Both the position numbers and the translations under genes were made by a program. Under the pieces are notes generated by a model. That model had not been told where the DNA came from and searched no databases. It saw nothing but the letters and a program-made list of their open reading frames with translations. Shown here in pieces: positions 24,335 through 32,444 of a stretch of 40,519 bases of DNA (position 1 is its first letter; every line of letters begins with the position of its first letter). The DNA is from a virus. The stretch lies in IMG/VR virus record IMGVR_UViG_3300006793_005564, positions 1 to 40,519 of that record. One strand, written 5' to 3'.

Positions 24335-24563
24335 AGTAGCATTACTGCATGAAGTATGGGATTCGGTAAGAACCCATATTGCAGTTAAGGAACGTTTACC
24401 TGAAGCAGAACGATTACTAAGGATGTTCGAAGAGCACATCGACATGTCAGATATTGAGGAAAATGCTCATGAATTTGACAAGGTTATGAAAGCCGCAATA
24501 ATTACTCATTATGACGAAGGCTTTGATGAAGATGCAGACGAAGACGAATATTCGGAGTATTAA
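24324..24563 (+). CDS. Unknown small acidic protein between uvsX and uvsY, 79 aa
   Basis: The start at 24324 (MSPEVALLHEVWD) overlaps the uvsX end and has GAGG nine bases upstream; an upstream in-frame start at 24282 lacks one. The protein is helical with EVWDSVRTHIAVKERLPEAERLLRMFEEH and ends in an acidic tail (DEGFDEDADEDEYSEY). No named family is recognised. Position and overlap suggest a recombination accessory factor. Confidence 0.7.
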   Translation: MSPEVALLHEVWDSVRTHIAVKERLPEAERLLRMFEEHIDMSDIEENAHEFDKVMKAAIITHYDEGFDEDADEDEYSEY

Positions 24564-24565
24564 AA

Positions 24566-25027
24566 ATGAGTACCTGGTATAATAAAGTTGTTGGAGATTT
24601 AGGTACTATTGTAGACAGTATTACTTACTTTGAAAATGAACTACAAGAGGCCAGGTTCGAGTGTAGGATAAAAGGGAGTCTGGAAAAAGCCAGTTCTTCC
24701 CTTCCTGGTTTAACAGAGTATCGTTTTAATCAACTACAAGAGATTGAAGCGATACTCGAACACTTGAATATTGAACTTCGCAAAGTTCGTTCAGTTACAT
24801 TTCGCAAATACTTAGAAGCATATAACAGACAACTAAGCAGTAGAGATGCTGAAAAGTTTGTTGATAGCGAACAAGATGTAATTGACCTTACACACCTTAC
24901 TAACCAATTCAGCCTTTTACGAAATCAATACTTAGGTATTATGAAAGGACTTGATACTAAGCAGTGGCAAATAGGTCACATTACAAGACTGCGAACAGCA
25001 GGAATGGAAGACATAGTAATCGAGTAA
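24566..25027 (+). CDS. uvsY: Probable UvsY recombination mediator
   Basis: UvsY loads UvsX onto gp32-coated single-stranded DNA. The 153-aa protein is helical throughout. Its C-terminal third, DAEKFVDSEQDVIDLTHLTNQFSLLRNQYLGIMKGLDTKQWQIGHITRLRTAG, follows the order of T4 UvsY (ADKDVLKVDTSLQYWGILLD, then IKSRGFAIKHIQDMRAF). The length fits (T4 137 aa). The location directly downstream of uvsX, with one small gene between, supports the call. Sequence identity is low, so this rests on pattern plus position. Confidence 0.65.
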   Translation: MSTWYNKVVGDLGTIVDSITYFENELQEARFECRIKGSLEKASSSLPGLTEYRFNQLQEIEAILEHLNIELRKVRSVTFRKYLEAYNRQLSSRDAEKFVDSEQDVIDLTHLTNQFSLLRNQYLGIMKGLDTKQWQIGHITRLRTAGMEDIVIE

Positions 25028-25030
25028 TTT

Positions 25031-25411
25031 ATGATATATGGTGTTGGTACTGATATTTTAGATAATAATAGACTTAGCGATTACGAAAAAAGCACTAAGT
25101 TAGCATTCAAGATACTCAGTACTACAGAACTTAACATTTACCAAGAATTAACAAAATCCCAAGCAATTAAGTACTTAGCCAAGCAATTTACCTGCAAAGA
25201 AGCAGTTTCTAAGGCATTTGGCACAGGTATTAGGGGCGATGTAGTAATGTCAAATATGGAAATATTGAGGGATAATCAAGGTAAACCATACCTAAATCCT
25301 CTTGGAAAACTCCAGGATTATATGGATTCTATGGGTATAACTGCCGCACATTGTTCCATATCTGACACAAATTTGCATACTATTGCCGTCTGTGTATTAG
25401 AAAACGGTTGA
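25031..25411 (+). CDS. acpS: Holo-[acyl-carrier-protein] synthase (AcpS-like phosphopantetheinyl transferase)
   Basis: AcpS moves 4'-phosphopantetheine from CoA to a serine of acyl carrier protein, activating it for fatty-acid synthesis. The full signature is present: GVGTDI with metal-binding Asp8, RILTTTEL-like segment (KILSTTELNIYQ), KQFTCKEAVSKAFGTGI with metal-binding Glu57, and NMEILRDNQGKPYL, ending HCSISDTNLHTIAVCVLE. The length, 126 aa, equals bacterial AcpS. No ACP gene is seen in the window. It follows uvsY by three bases, so it is co-transcribed with the recombination genes. Its TGA stop lies inside the -35 box of the next promoter. Confidence 0.88.
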   Translation: MIYGVGTDILDNNRLSDYEKSTKLAFKILSTTELNIYQELTKSQAIKYLAKQFTCKEAVSKAFGTGIRGDVVMSNMEILRDNQGKPYLNPLGKLQDYMDSMGITAAHCSISDTNLHTIAVCVLENG

Positions 25412-25435
25412 CAAATACCAAATACTTGCTATAAT
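25408..25435 (+). promoter_or_regulatory. Sigma70-type promoter P1 upstream of the AAA+ gene
   Basis: TTGACA and TATAAT are separated by 16 bases, preceded by AAAACGG and with TTGC before the -10 box. The acpS stop codon overlaps the -35 box. Its transcript has a leader of about 110 bases. Confidence 0.8.
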
Positions 25436-25487
25436 AGTGGCATAGTTAGGAAGTTAACAAAGACTTTTAACTAGTTCAACTAAACGG

Positions 25488-25515
25488 TTGACAAGTTAGT
25501 AATTGATGTTATACT
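25488..25515 (+). promoter_or_regulatory. Sigma70-type promoter P2 upstream of the AAA+ gene
   Basis: TTGACA and TATACT are separated by 16 bases, again after AAACGG. It is the second of two promoters in tandem, 80 bases apart. GGGAGG precedes the ATG at 25553. Confidence 0.8.
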
Positions 25516-25552
25516 ATACTAGTAAGTTAAATTATTGCTGTGGGAGGCAAAT

Positions 25553-26581
25553 ATGACAAACACAAACCAAGTAAAAATATTCCAAGGTACATACAGAAAT
25601 GCTCCAATTACGGATACTGTATTTCCTTTGGTGAAGCCAATACAATATGGCAAAAAAGGCATGTTCATTACTGTAGATGCCAGTAAGGTATTAGATCCAT
25701 CTAAAAAAGCAATTCGAGTATTGATCGAATCTGAAAAAGATGTTTCATATGTACCGGTAGAAGATCAAGTCGTTGAGGAAGTTGTTGCTGAAACAACTGA
25801 AACAGACGAAGAAGCACTTGATCGTATTGCAAAAAGATTTGAAATCTTAGACCAAATGACTGATGCTGTAGCAAACGGTGTTGTTAGAGGACTTATTGTA
25901 AGTGGCCCTCCAGGAGTTGGTAAAAGTTTTGGTGTTGAAAAAGTGTTAGAAGAATATGACATGATGACAAAGTTGTCTAACCAAGCACCAAGGACTGAAA
26001 TTGTTAAAGGTTCAATGACACCAATAGGTTTATTCCAAACATTATATAATAACTCGGCGGCAGGTAACATCTTAGTATTTGATGACTGTGACTCTGTGTT
26101 GTTTGATGAAGTATGTTTGAATATGCTTAAGGCTGTTTTGGACTCAGGCAAGAAAAGAACTATTAGTTGGAAATCAGAATCTGTCGCTTTGCGAAGAGAA
26201 GGTATTCCAGATAGGTTTGAGTTCAAAGGTGGTTGTATCTTTATTACTAACGTTGACTTTGAAAACGTTCGTTCTAAGAAGATCAAAGATCACTTAGCGG
26301 CTCTTATGTCCAGATGTCATTATATCGACCTAGAGATGGGTAGTGTTAATGATAGGTTTTTGAGAATTAACCAGATCGTTAGGGATGGTATGCTAGAAGA
26401 ATACAACTTTGGAGAAGATGGAAACAAAGAAGTTGTAGAATTTATGGTAGACAAAGCGACTAGGTTAAGAGAAATTTCATTAAGGATGGTCCTTAAAGTT
26501 GCAGACTTAAAGCAAATGTCTCCGGACACTTGGAAGGATCTTGCAGAGACCACCTGTATGAAAAGACTAACAGATTTTTAG
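25553..26581 (+). CDS. AAA+ ATPase of unknown role
   Basis: The AAA+ core has Walker A GPPGVGKS (residues 118-125), Walker B ILVFDDCD (173-180) with Asp-Asp, a sensor-1-like CIFITNVDF, and a possible arginine finger in LMSRCHY. Residues 1-100 are a separate N-terminal domain of beta character followed by an acidic linker (VEEVVAETTETDEE). The length is 342 aa. It is not gp44 (no clamp-loader SRC motif or zinc region) and not gp41 (wrong fold), so it may be a remodelling ATPase. The start is the ATG at 25553 with GGGAGG; an upstream TTG at 25535 overlaps the Shine-Dalgarno. Two tandem promoters suggest strong early need. Confidence 0.85.
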   Translation: MTNTNQVKIFQGTYRNAPITDTVFPLVKPIQYGKKGMFITVDASKVLDPSKKAIRVLIESEKDVSYVPVEDQVVEEVVAETTETDEEALDRIAKRFEILDQMTDAVANGVVRGLIVSGPPGVGKSFGVEKVLEEYDMMTKLSNQAPRTEIVKGSMTPIGLFQTLYNNSAAGNILVFDDCDSVLFDEVCLNMLKAVLDSGKKRTISWKSESVALRREGIPDRFEFKGGCIFITNVDFENVRSKKIKDHLAALMSRCHYIDLEMGSVNDRFLRINQIVRDGMLEEYNFGEDGNKEVVEFMVDKATRLREISLRMVLKVADLKQMSPDTWKDLAETTCMKRLTDF

Positions 26582-26610
26582 TTCTCCCACACTAAAACTT
26601 TTAGTCGACT

Positions 26611-26643
26611 GGAGCACTAGCAATTATGCTAGTGTTCCTTTTA
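26611..26643 (+). terminator. Strong hairpin/terminator between the AAA+ and TonB-receptor genes
   Basis: The 12-base arms GGAGCACTAGCA and TGCTAGTGTTCC (one G-U pair) flank a four-base loop and are followed by TTTT. I see no convincing promoter between it and the receptor ATG at 26672, so it may act as an attenuator. Confidence 0.8.
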
Positions 26644-26671
26644 TTATATTAACTTTAACTAAAGAGGTAAA

Positions 26672-28246
26672 ATGAAAGTAAGTAAAATGTTGGTAGCACT
26701 AGGTCTTCTGAGTGTGATATTGATTCCAACAAATCTGATAGCAGAAGAAATAGAAGAAGTAATAGTTGTTGGGGCAACTGTTCAAGAAACAGATACTGAC
26801 GCAACACAAGAAGTATCTTTAATAGAAGTACTAATGCCAGCTCAGCCTGATATCCCAGGTGGATATGGTGGGTTTGCAGGATACAACGAAAGAGGTGCTC
26901 AAACAGTACATTCTACAATTTATGTAAATGGTGTACCATCAAACGATTCTGGATCTGGCTGGTATGACTTTGCTCATGACTTAGCAACTGGTTCTGAAAA
27001 AGTAAAAGTAGTAACCGCACCAAACGGTGTTGCTTACGGCTCTGGTTCTTTAGGCGGTGCTGTTTTTATAACAGACTCATTTGAAACAGGTGCTACTGTA
27101 AGGTACGGCGATGAACACGAGTTTGTTAACTTACAATATGGTGAGGAAGACCTCGGGTTCAGTTTAACATCATTTGATGTTAACAATGGTAGTGTTAGGA
27201 CAGATAACGAAGAAGATGACTACTACAATAATGTTTCTGCAAAAGCAATGTTTGATGCAGGTTTGTTAGATGTTGTAGTTACTTATTCAGACTATGAATA
27301 TGATTATGATAATTGTTATACTGCTAGTTTTACTCAGAGTAACGATTGTTTACAAGCAGGTACAAGAGGTACAATAAGTGCTAGGAATGATAATGTAACA
27401 ATTGGTTATACATTCAATGATTCCGAATACTTTACAGAAGGTGTTGCAGGCACACTAAATGAATCAAGTAGATTGTATATCGATACAAGAAGGTCTAAGA
27501 CATTTGGTAAAGCAACTATAACATATGGTTCAACATTAGATCAAGAACAATACAACGAGTACGAGCAAAACAACTCGAGTGCATACTTGTTATCTAACTT
27601 TGGTGCATTTGATATTGGTATTAGAGCGTCAAGTGATGCAACTGTAGTTAGAGCAGGTTTTGAAAAGAATGGTTGGTCAGGTAGTATTGGTAGTAGTTTT
27701 AGGAATCCTGGTCTTTATCAGTTGTATGGTGACTCGTGGGTCCAAGCAAACTCTACATTACTTCCTGAAGAAGCAGTAGGTGGAGAGATTGGATATTACG
27801 GTATTACTGTATTTAGATATAACTTTAGTGAAGGTATCGACTATGATTCACAGAGCTATATGTACATGAACACAGGTAGTTATGCTACTGAAGGTGTAAG
27901 GTATAATAACACGTTTGCTATTCCTTATGGTGGATTAGACATAATGATCGGCTATACAAATAGTGATCAGCCTAGAATACCTGAATGGAAAAGTGCCATC
28001 AATGCATTTTTTACTGTAGGTAACTGGCGTTATACATTTACTCATTCTACTATGCTAGACAGAGAACCAAGTTTATACGATACATCACTTGACAATATTC
28101 AGGCACTTGACTTTAATGTTTCAAGAACATTTGGTCGTTTTAATTTAGCAATGCATGTACAAGATGTATTTGATGATGAGTACGAAGTTTTACCAGGATA
28201 TGGTGCCGGTGGCAGAAGTTTTGTATTGACAGTAATCTACAAATAG
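26672..28246 (+). CDS. Phage-encoded TonB-dependent outer-membrane receptor (BtuB-like)
   Basis: TonB-dependent receptors import scarce ligands such as cobalamin, iron complexes or sugars. Residues 1-24 are a signal peptide ending LIA. EEIEEVIVVGAT (25-36) is a TonB-box-like start. The plug (45-135) includes NERGAQTVHSTIYVNGVPSND and APNGVAYGSGSLGGAVFITD, classic plug strands. The rest is beta-barrel with many alternating aromatic/polar strands. The C-terminus VQDVFDDEYEVLPGYGAGGRSFVLTVIYK matches the BtuB-type end, although the last residue is Lys, not Phe. At 524 aa it is shorter than E. coli BtuB (614 with signal), but frame and both termini are intact. Two Cys near residues 216-228 may make a loop disulfide. 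AGAGG precedes the ATG. The ligand is unknown. Confidence 0.87.
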   Translation: MKVSKMLVALGLLSVILIPTNLIAEEIEEVIVVGATVQETDTDATQEVSLIEVLMPAQPDIPGGYGGFAGYNERGAQTVHSTIYVNGVPSNDSGSGWYDFAHDLATGSEKVKVVTAPNGVAYGSGSLGGAVFITDSFETGATVRYGDEHEFVNLQYGEEDLGFSLTSFDVNNGSVRTDNEEDDYYNNVSAKAMFDAGLLDVVVTYSDYEYDYDNCYTASFTQSNDCLQAGTRGTISARNDNVTIGYTFNDSEYFTEGVAGTLNESSRLYIDTRRSKTFGKATITYGSTLDQEQYNEYEQNNSSAYLLSNFGAFDIGIRASSDATVVRAGFEKNGWSGSIGSSFRNPGLYQLYGDSWVQANSTLLPEEAVGGEIGYYGITVFRYNFSEGIDYDSQSYMYMNTGSYATEGVRYNNTFAIPYGGLDIMIGYTNSDQPRIPEWKSAINAFFTVGNWRYTFTHSTMLDREPSLYDTSLDNIQALDFNVSRTFGRFNLAMHVQDVFDDEYEVLPGYGAGGRSFVLTVIYK

Positions 28247-28254
28247 TGTATAAT
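28226..28254 (+). promoter_or_regulatory. Perfect consensus sigma70 promoter at the uvsW start
   Basis: TTGACA (28226-28231), 17 bases, TATAAT (28249-28254). The -35 box lies in the last codons of the TonB receptor and the uvsW ATG at 28261 falls at the expected +1, so the mRNA may be leaderless. Confidence 0.85.
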
Positions 28255-28260
28255 TAACTT

Positions 28261-29718
28261 ATGGCAAATGTAACTCTAGAAATAAAAGACGAAGTAAACG
28301 TTAGGTTCGTAGGACTTGACGTTAAGACTAGACGTAAAATTTCTGAAGAAACAAAATACTTTTTACCTTACGCATATCATATGCCGGCTTACAAGTTGGG
28401 TCGATGGGATGGTTGTGTAAGGTTCTGTGACATTGGCGGCAGGACTTACATGAATTTGTTAGATCGCTTGTTGCCAATAGTTACTAAAGAGGGCTATAAT
28501 GTTGATGTAGTAGACCATAGACAGAGTTGGAGTTTTGATTTCCAACATGTTGAATCAACTAGTTATGATAGTGTAAGTTGGCCTCCTAAACATCCAGCGG
28601 CTGGCTTACCTATTATACTTCGAGATTATCAAGTAGAAGTTATTAATCGTTTCCTTGATAATCCTCAATGCTTACAGCAAGTAGCCACAGGTGCAGGTAA
28701 AACACTTATTACAGCAGTATTAAGTCACAAGTGCCAGGACTTTGGTAGAACTATAGTTATTGTACCTAATAAAGATTTAGTAGTACAGACAGAAAAAGAT
28801 TATAAGAATTTAGGTTTAGATGTTGGTGTATTATTTGGCGATAGAAAAGACTATGATAAAACACACACAATTTGCACATGGCAAAGTTTAGCAGTACTAG
28901 AAAAGAAAACAAAGGCGGGAGAAGCCGAAGTAGACCTAGATGTATTTTTAGACAATGTTGTCTGCATTATGGTAGACGAAGTACACAAAGCAAAAGCAGA
29001 TGTACTCAGAGACCAATTAAGTGGTATGTTTAAGAATGTTCCTATACGTTGGGGACTAACAGGAACAATACCCAAAGACGACCATGAAGCAGTTGCATGT
29101 ACCTGTGCATTAGGACCTGTAATAGGTAGCCTAAGTAGTAAAGAACTACAAGAAATGGGTGTATTGGCTGACTTGGATATTAGCATATTACAAATGAAGG
29201 ATGCTCCGGCAGGCTTTAATAGTTATGCCCAAGAATTAAAATGGCTTACAACAGACGAGACACGGCTACAGCACATTTCAAGTGTTATAGCTCAGTTATC
29301 TAAGAGTGGTAACACCCTGGTATTAATTGATAGAATTAGAACAGGTGAAATATTCACTGAACAAAATCCAGACTGGGTTTTTGTAAGTGGCGGAATGAAA
29401 GTGAAGGATAGGCAAACCGAGTACGATGAGATATCGGAAATGAACAACAAAGTCATTGTTGCAACATACGGTGTAGCCGCAGTAGGAATTAACATACCTA
29501 GAATATTTAATCTAGTAATGTTAGAACCAGGAAAAAGTTTTGTTCGTGTTATACAGAGTATCGGTAGAGGTATTCGTAAAGCAGAGGACAAAGATTATGT
29601 TAATGTGGTTGACATCACAAGTGATTTAAAGTATAGTAAAAGACATTTAACAAAAAGAAAAGTCTTCTATAAAGAACAGGGCTTTAGGCACACAATTACA
29701 AAGGTGGAATATAAATGA
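28261..29718 (+). CDS. uvsW: UvsW-like DNA/RNA helicase (superfamily 2)
   Basis: T4 UvsW unwinds R-loops, Holliday junctions and stalled forks and shifts replication to the recombination mode. The N-terminal domain (1-110) with AYKLGRWDGCVRFCD resembles T4 FRYGNWDGRIRLLD. The helicase core has VATGAGKTLITA (motif I, 142-148), VDEVHK (motif II, DEVH 239-242), GLTGTIPK (motif III), VIVATYGVAAVGINI (motif V) and VIQSIGRGIRK (motif VI). The length, 485 aa, is close to T4 (503 aa). It opens an operon of eight genes in which every junction overlaps. Confidence 0.93.
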   Translation: MANVTLEIKDEVNVRFVGLDVKTRRKISEETKYFLPYAYHMPAYKLGRWDGCVRFCDIGGRTYMNLLDRLLPIVTKEGYNVDVVDHRQSWSFDFQHVESTSYDSVSWPPKHPAAGLPIILRDYQVEVINRFLDNPQCLQQVATGAGKTLITAVLSHKCQDFGRTIVIVPNKDLVVQTEKDYKNLGLDVGVLFGDRKDYDKTHTICTWQSLAVLEKKTKAGEAEVDLDVFLDNVVCIMVDEVHKAKADVLRDQLSGMFKNVPIRWGLTGTIPKDDHEAVACTCALGPVIGSLSSKELQEMGVLADLDISILQMKDAPAGFNSYAQELKWLTTDETRLQHISSVIAQLSKSGNTLVLIDRIRTGEIFTEQNPDWVFVSGGMKVKDRQTEYDEISEMNNKVIVATYGVAAVGINIPRIFNLVMLEPGKSFVRVIQSIGRGIRKAEDKDYVNVVDITSDLKYSKRHLTKRKVFYKEQGFRHTITKVEYK

Positions 29719-30212
29719 AAATATTAACAGTAGAAGACGTACCATACGAACTTGATACAGTACCGGAGCAGATTGACGATTTAAGATATTGTGCTCTTGA
29801 TGCCTCGGATAAAGAGTGGGTAGACTTCTTCTTTTTACCATTGATCTTTTTGGAGAGTTTTTATGCTCCTGCAATTTGTTTGCAGATAGGTGAACATAAG
29901 GTCCAAATGCCAATGGATTGGAGCATACTATTATGCGACGAGGATATGGGAGGAGTTGAAACTATCCCATTAGCAAGTTTAAATAATAGGGGATTTAGAG
30001 CATTGTCAATGAATCCAATGAGTAACAGAATACCTGATAGTTTAGATGTAACAATAACCAACATATATCAAGACGTAAAATGGTTCTTTCCTAAACTTAA
30101 ACATGGACATCTTTTAGCAGTACCTCTAGAAGATAAGAAAAGTCCTAAGTGTGTATTCTTTGTTAAAGAATTAAATAAGGTACAAGACTTTGATATAGGA
30201 GATTTAATTTAA
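29715..30212 (+). CDS. Unknown conserved-looking protein, 165 aa
   Basis: I do not recognise a named function. It reads as a compact soluble domain: WVDFFFLPLIFLESFYAPAICLQIGEHKVQMPMDWSILL in the first half, then ETIPLASLNNRGFRAL, and DVKWFFPKLKHGHLLAVPLEDKKSPKCVFFVKE at the end. The hydrophobic segment near residue 40 is broken by charges, so it is not an obvious membrane helix. The start overlaps uvsW (ATGA) and the stop overlaps metK (TAATG), so it is co-translated with both. Confidence 0.75.
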   Translation: MKILTVEDVPYELDTVPEQIDDLRYCALDASDKEWVDFFFLPLIFLESFYAPAICLQIGEHKVQMPMDWSILLCDEDMGGVETIPLASLNNRGFRALSMNPMSNRIPDSLDVTITNIYQDVKWFFPKLKHGHLLAVPLEDKKSPKCVFFVKELNKVQDFDIGDLI

Positions 30213-31309
30213 TGTATGAATTTACTAGTGAGAGTGTCAGCAGAGGACACCCAGACAAAGTAGCAGATGCTATTAGCGATGCTGTAGCAACATATCTTAT
30301 TGATGGTAATACTAATCATAGAGCGGCAGTTGAAACACTTGTAACAACTAATATGGTTACTCTTGCAGGAGAATATAAAAGCGACAAGTTTAGCAAAGAT
30401 GTAATTGCACAAATTGTTAGAGATACTGTAAAAAAGATTGGTTACGAACAAGACGGTTTTCATTGGAAACATTTAAAAATATATAACGAGTTACATGGTC
30501 AGTCGCCTGACATTGCAATGGGGACAGATGATTTTGGTGCAGGTGACCAAGGACTTATGTTTGGGTATGCATGTGATGAAACTCCTAATTATATGCCAAG
30601 TGCAATTTACTACAGTCATAAGATTCTCCAAGCATTAGATGATGCTAGGGCGGCCGGTGATGGTGATTGGTTAGGCCCGGATAGTAAAGCACAAGTTACT
30701 TTTAATTATGATAGTGTAGGAAAACCAACAGGCATTAAAACTATTGTATGTAGTACACAACATAGTGATGATGTAAGTACACAAATGGTTAGAGATAATG
30801 TTGAAACTATTATTAGAGAATGTGTTGGTAGCGATTACAACCTGTCAGAGACAGAATTTTTAATTAACCCAACAGGCAGATTTGTAATTGGAGGACCAGA
30901 TGGAGATAGCGGTGTTACTGGAAGAAAAATTATTGTGGATACTTATGGCGGGTATGCTCCACATGGTGGGGGTGCATTTAGCGGTAAGGACTGTACTAAA
31001 GTCGACCGCTCAGCCGCATATATGGCTCGCTACTTGGCAAAGAACATTGTAGCAACAGGCAAGGCAAAAAATGCCACGGTACAATTAAGTTACGCAATTG
31101 GTGTTAAACAACCAACTAGTGTATATGTATATGCAGACGGAGAAGTAAGAAAAGAGTTTGCAGACTACTTTATGGACAATATAGATCTTACTCCAAAAGG
31201 TATTATTGATAGGTTTAAACTATTTGATATAGATTTGACAACTACTACAAACTATGGACACTTTGGTAAAGAAGAAATGCCATGGGAAAAGGTAGAGTTA
31301 AAACTATGA
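30212..31309 (+). CDS. metK: S-adenosylmethionine synthetase (MetK-like)
   Basis: MetK makes SAM from methionine and ATP. The hallmark motifs are all present: GHPDK (residues 12-16) near the start, GAGDQGLMFGYA (109-120; the methionine-site loop), GGPDGDSGVTGRKIIVDTYGG, and GGGAFSGKDCTKVDRSAAY with the phosphate-binding loop. At 365 aa it is slightly shorter than E. coli MetK (384 aa), but no motif is missing. The first codon overlaps the preceding stop (TAATG). It is followed, with overlaps, by apt and a MTA/SAH nucleosidase, so all three are probably co-expressed. Early expression is likely from the promoter at 28226. Confidence 0.95.
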   Translation: MYEFTSESVSRGHPDKVADAISDAVATYLIDGNTNHRAAVETLVTTNMVTLAGEYKSDKFSKDVIAQIVRDTVKKIGYEQDGFHWKHLKIYNELHGQSPDIAMGTDDFGAGDQGLMFGYACDETPNYMPSAIYYSHKILQALDDARAAGDGDWLGPDSKAQVTFNYDSVGKPTGIKTIVCSTQHSDDVSTQMVRDNVETIIRECVGSDYNLSETEFLINPTGRFVIGGPDGDSGVTGRKIIVDTYGGYAPHGGGAFSGKDCTKVDRSAAYMARYLAKNIVATGKAKNATVQLSYAIGVKQPTSVYVYADGEVRKEFADYFMDNIDLTPKGIIDRFKLFDIDLTTTTNYGHFGKEEMPWEKVELKL

Positions 31310-31866
31310 GCATCAGCACAGTAAACATAGATTTAAAAAACCATATTAGAACAGTATCCGGATTTCCTAAAGCAGGTATTGAATTTAGAGACATAACAAG
31401 TTTATTAGAAAATCCAAAAGCATTTAACAAATCACTAATGGATTTAACTGGACTTGCAATGAGTTTTGGTGCTGATAAAATTGTTGGTATCGAAAGCAGA
31501 GGTTTTGTATTCGGGGCACCGCTTGCCAGAGACTTAGAAGTGCCTTTTGTAATGGCAAGAAAGCCAGGCAAGTTACCCGGACAATGTTACACCCAAAGTT
31601 ACGACCTAGAATATGGTAGTGCAAGTTTAAGTATACAATGTAACACATCAGTACTAAGCACTGACAAAGTTATAATCATAGATGACTTAATTGCTACAGG
31701 CGGAACAGCAATAGCCTGTGCTGATATATTATACAATGCATTTGATGTTGCTAAAGAAAATATTTTAGTTTTAGCACTAATAGACTTGCCCGATCTGGGA
31801 GGAAGTGCTATAATACAAGAACAAGGTTACAATGTAAAGACATTGATTGAATTTGAAGGCGAGTAA
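31306..31866 (+). CDS. apt: Adenine phosphoribosyltransferase (Apt-like)
   Basis: Apt converts adenine and PRPP to AMP and pyrophosphate. From the ATG at 31306, which overlaps the metK stop as ATGA, the protein has 186 aa, near the E. coli size (183). The N-terminus KNHIRTVSGFPKAGIEFRDI is the Apt hood. KIVGIESRGFVFGAPLA (59-75) is the base-binding region, MARKPGKLPG follows, and VIIIDDLIATGGT (122-134) is the PRPP loop. An upstream GTG-type start at 31282 would lie inside metK and adds nothing recognisable. The neighbouring nucleosidase would release adenine, its substrate. Confidence 0.95.
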   Translation: MSISTVNIDLKNHIRTVSGFPKAGIEFRDITSLLENPKAFNKSLMDLTGLAMSFGADKIVGIESRGFVFGAPLARDLEVPFVMARKPGKLPGQCYTQSYDLEYGSASLSIQCNTSVLSTDKVIIIDDLIATGGTAIACADILYNAFDVAKENILVLALIDLPDLGGSAIIQEQGYNVKTLIEFEGE

Positions 31867-32444
31867 TGAAAAATATTATTATTATGGCACTAGAGGCCGA
31901 AGCACCAAACATGGCAGAGTGGGAAAATGTATTTTTTACTGGTGTTGGTAAAGTTAATGCGGCAATCACAACTGCTAAGTTATTAGAACGTTATCCAGAT
32001 GTAGAAAATGTTTTTAACTTTGGAACAGCAGGTGGCATAGCACCTAACCTTTCAGGCATACACAAGATGGGCAATTTTGTACAACGTGATATGTTGTGCT
32101 GTCCGTTTGGAGTACCAGAAGGCCAAACACCATTTGAAAGTTACACAAAGTTAACATTTGATTATGAAGCACTGACATGTAGTACAGGTGATAACTTTGT
32201 TACAGATAGCAATTTATCTATTCCAGCAGATGTTGTTGATATGGAAGCCTATGCAATAGCAAAAGCAGTATTAGTTGCAGATTGTGAACGAGGTGATACA
32301 GACGAAGCAGACTTTATAAAGTTTCATTGTTATAAATATATCAGTGACGAAGCAGACGAAAGTTCAAAAGACGATTGGCAGAATAATGTTGCAGACGGTG
32401 AAGAACATTACATTAAAATTTATAAGGAAATAGTTAATGGCTAA
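31866..32444 (+). CDS. mtnN: Methylthioadenosine/S-adenosylhomocysteine nucleosidase (MtnN-like)
   Basis: This family hydrolyses methylthioadenosine, S-adenosylhomocysteine or 5'-deoxyadenosine to adenine plus the ribosyl product. The three catalytic residues of E. coli MtnN (Glu12, Glu174, Asp197) have counterparts: the Glu pair in MALEAE (10/12), Glu127 in VVDMEAYAIAKA, and Asp161 in YISDEAD. TGVGKVNAA (25-33), NFGTAGGI (51-58) and STGDNFV also match. The length is 192 aa against 232 in E. coli; the middle is shortened. The start overlaps the apt stop (TAATG). It completes a SAM to adenine to AMP salvage route. A general purine nucleosidase is the alternative; the motif set favours MTA/SAH. 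Confidence 0.87.
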   Translation: MKNIIIMALEAEAPNMAEWENVFFTGVGKVNAAITTAKLLERYPDVENVFNFGTAGGIAPNLSGIHKMGNFVQRDMLCCPFGVPEGQTPFESYTKLTFDYEALTCSTGDNFVTDSNLSIPADVVDMEAYAIAKAVLVADCERGDTDEADFIKFHCYKYISDEADESSKDDWQNNVADGEEHYIKIYKEIVNG

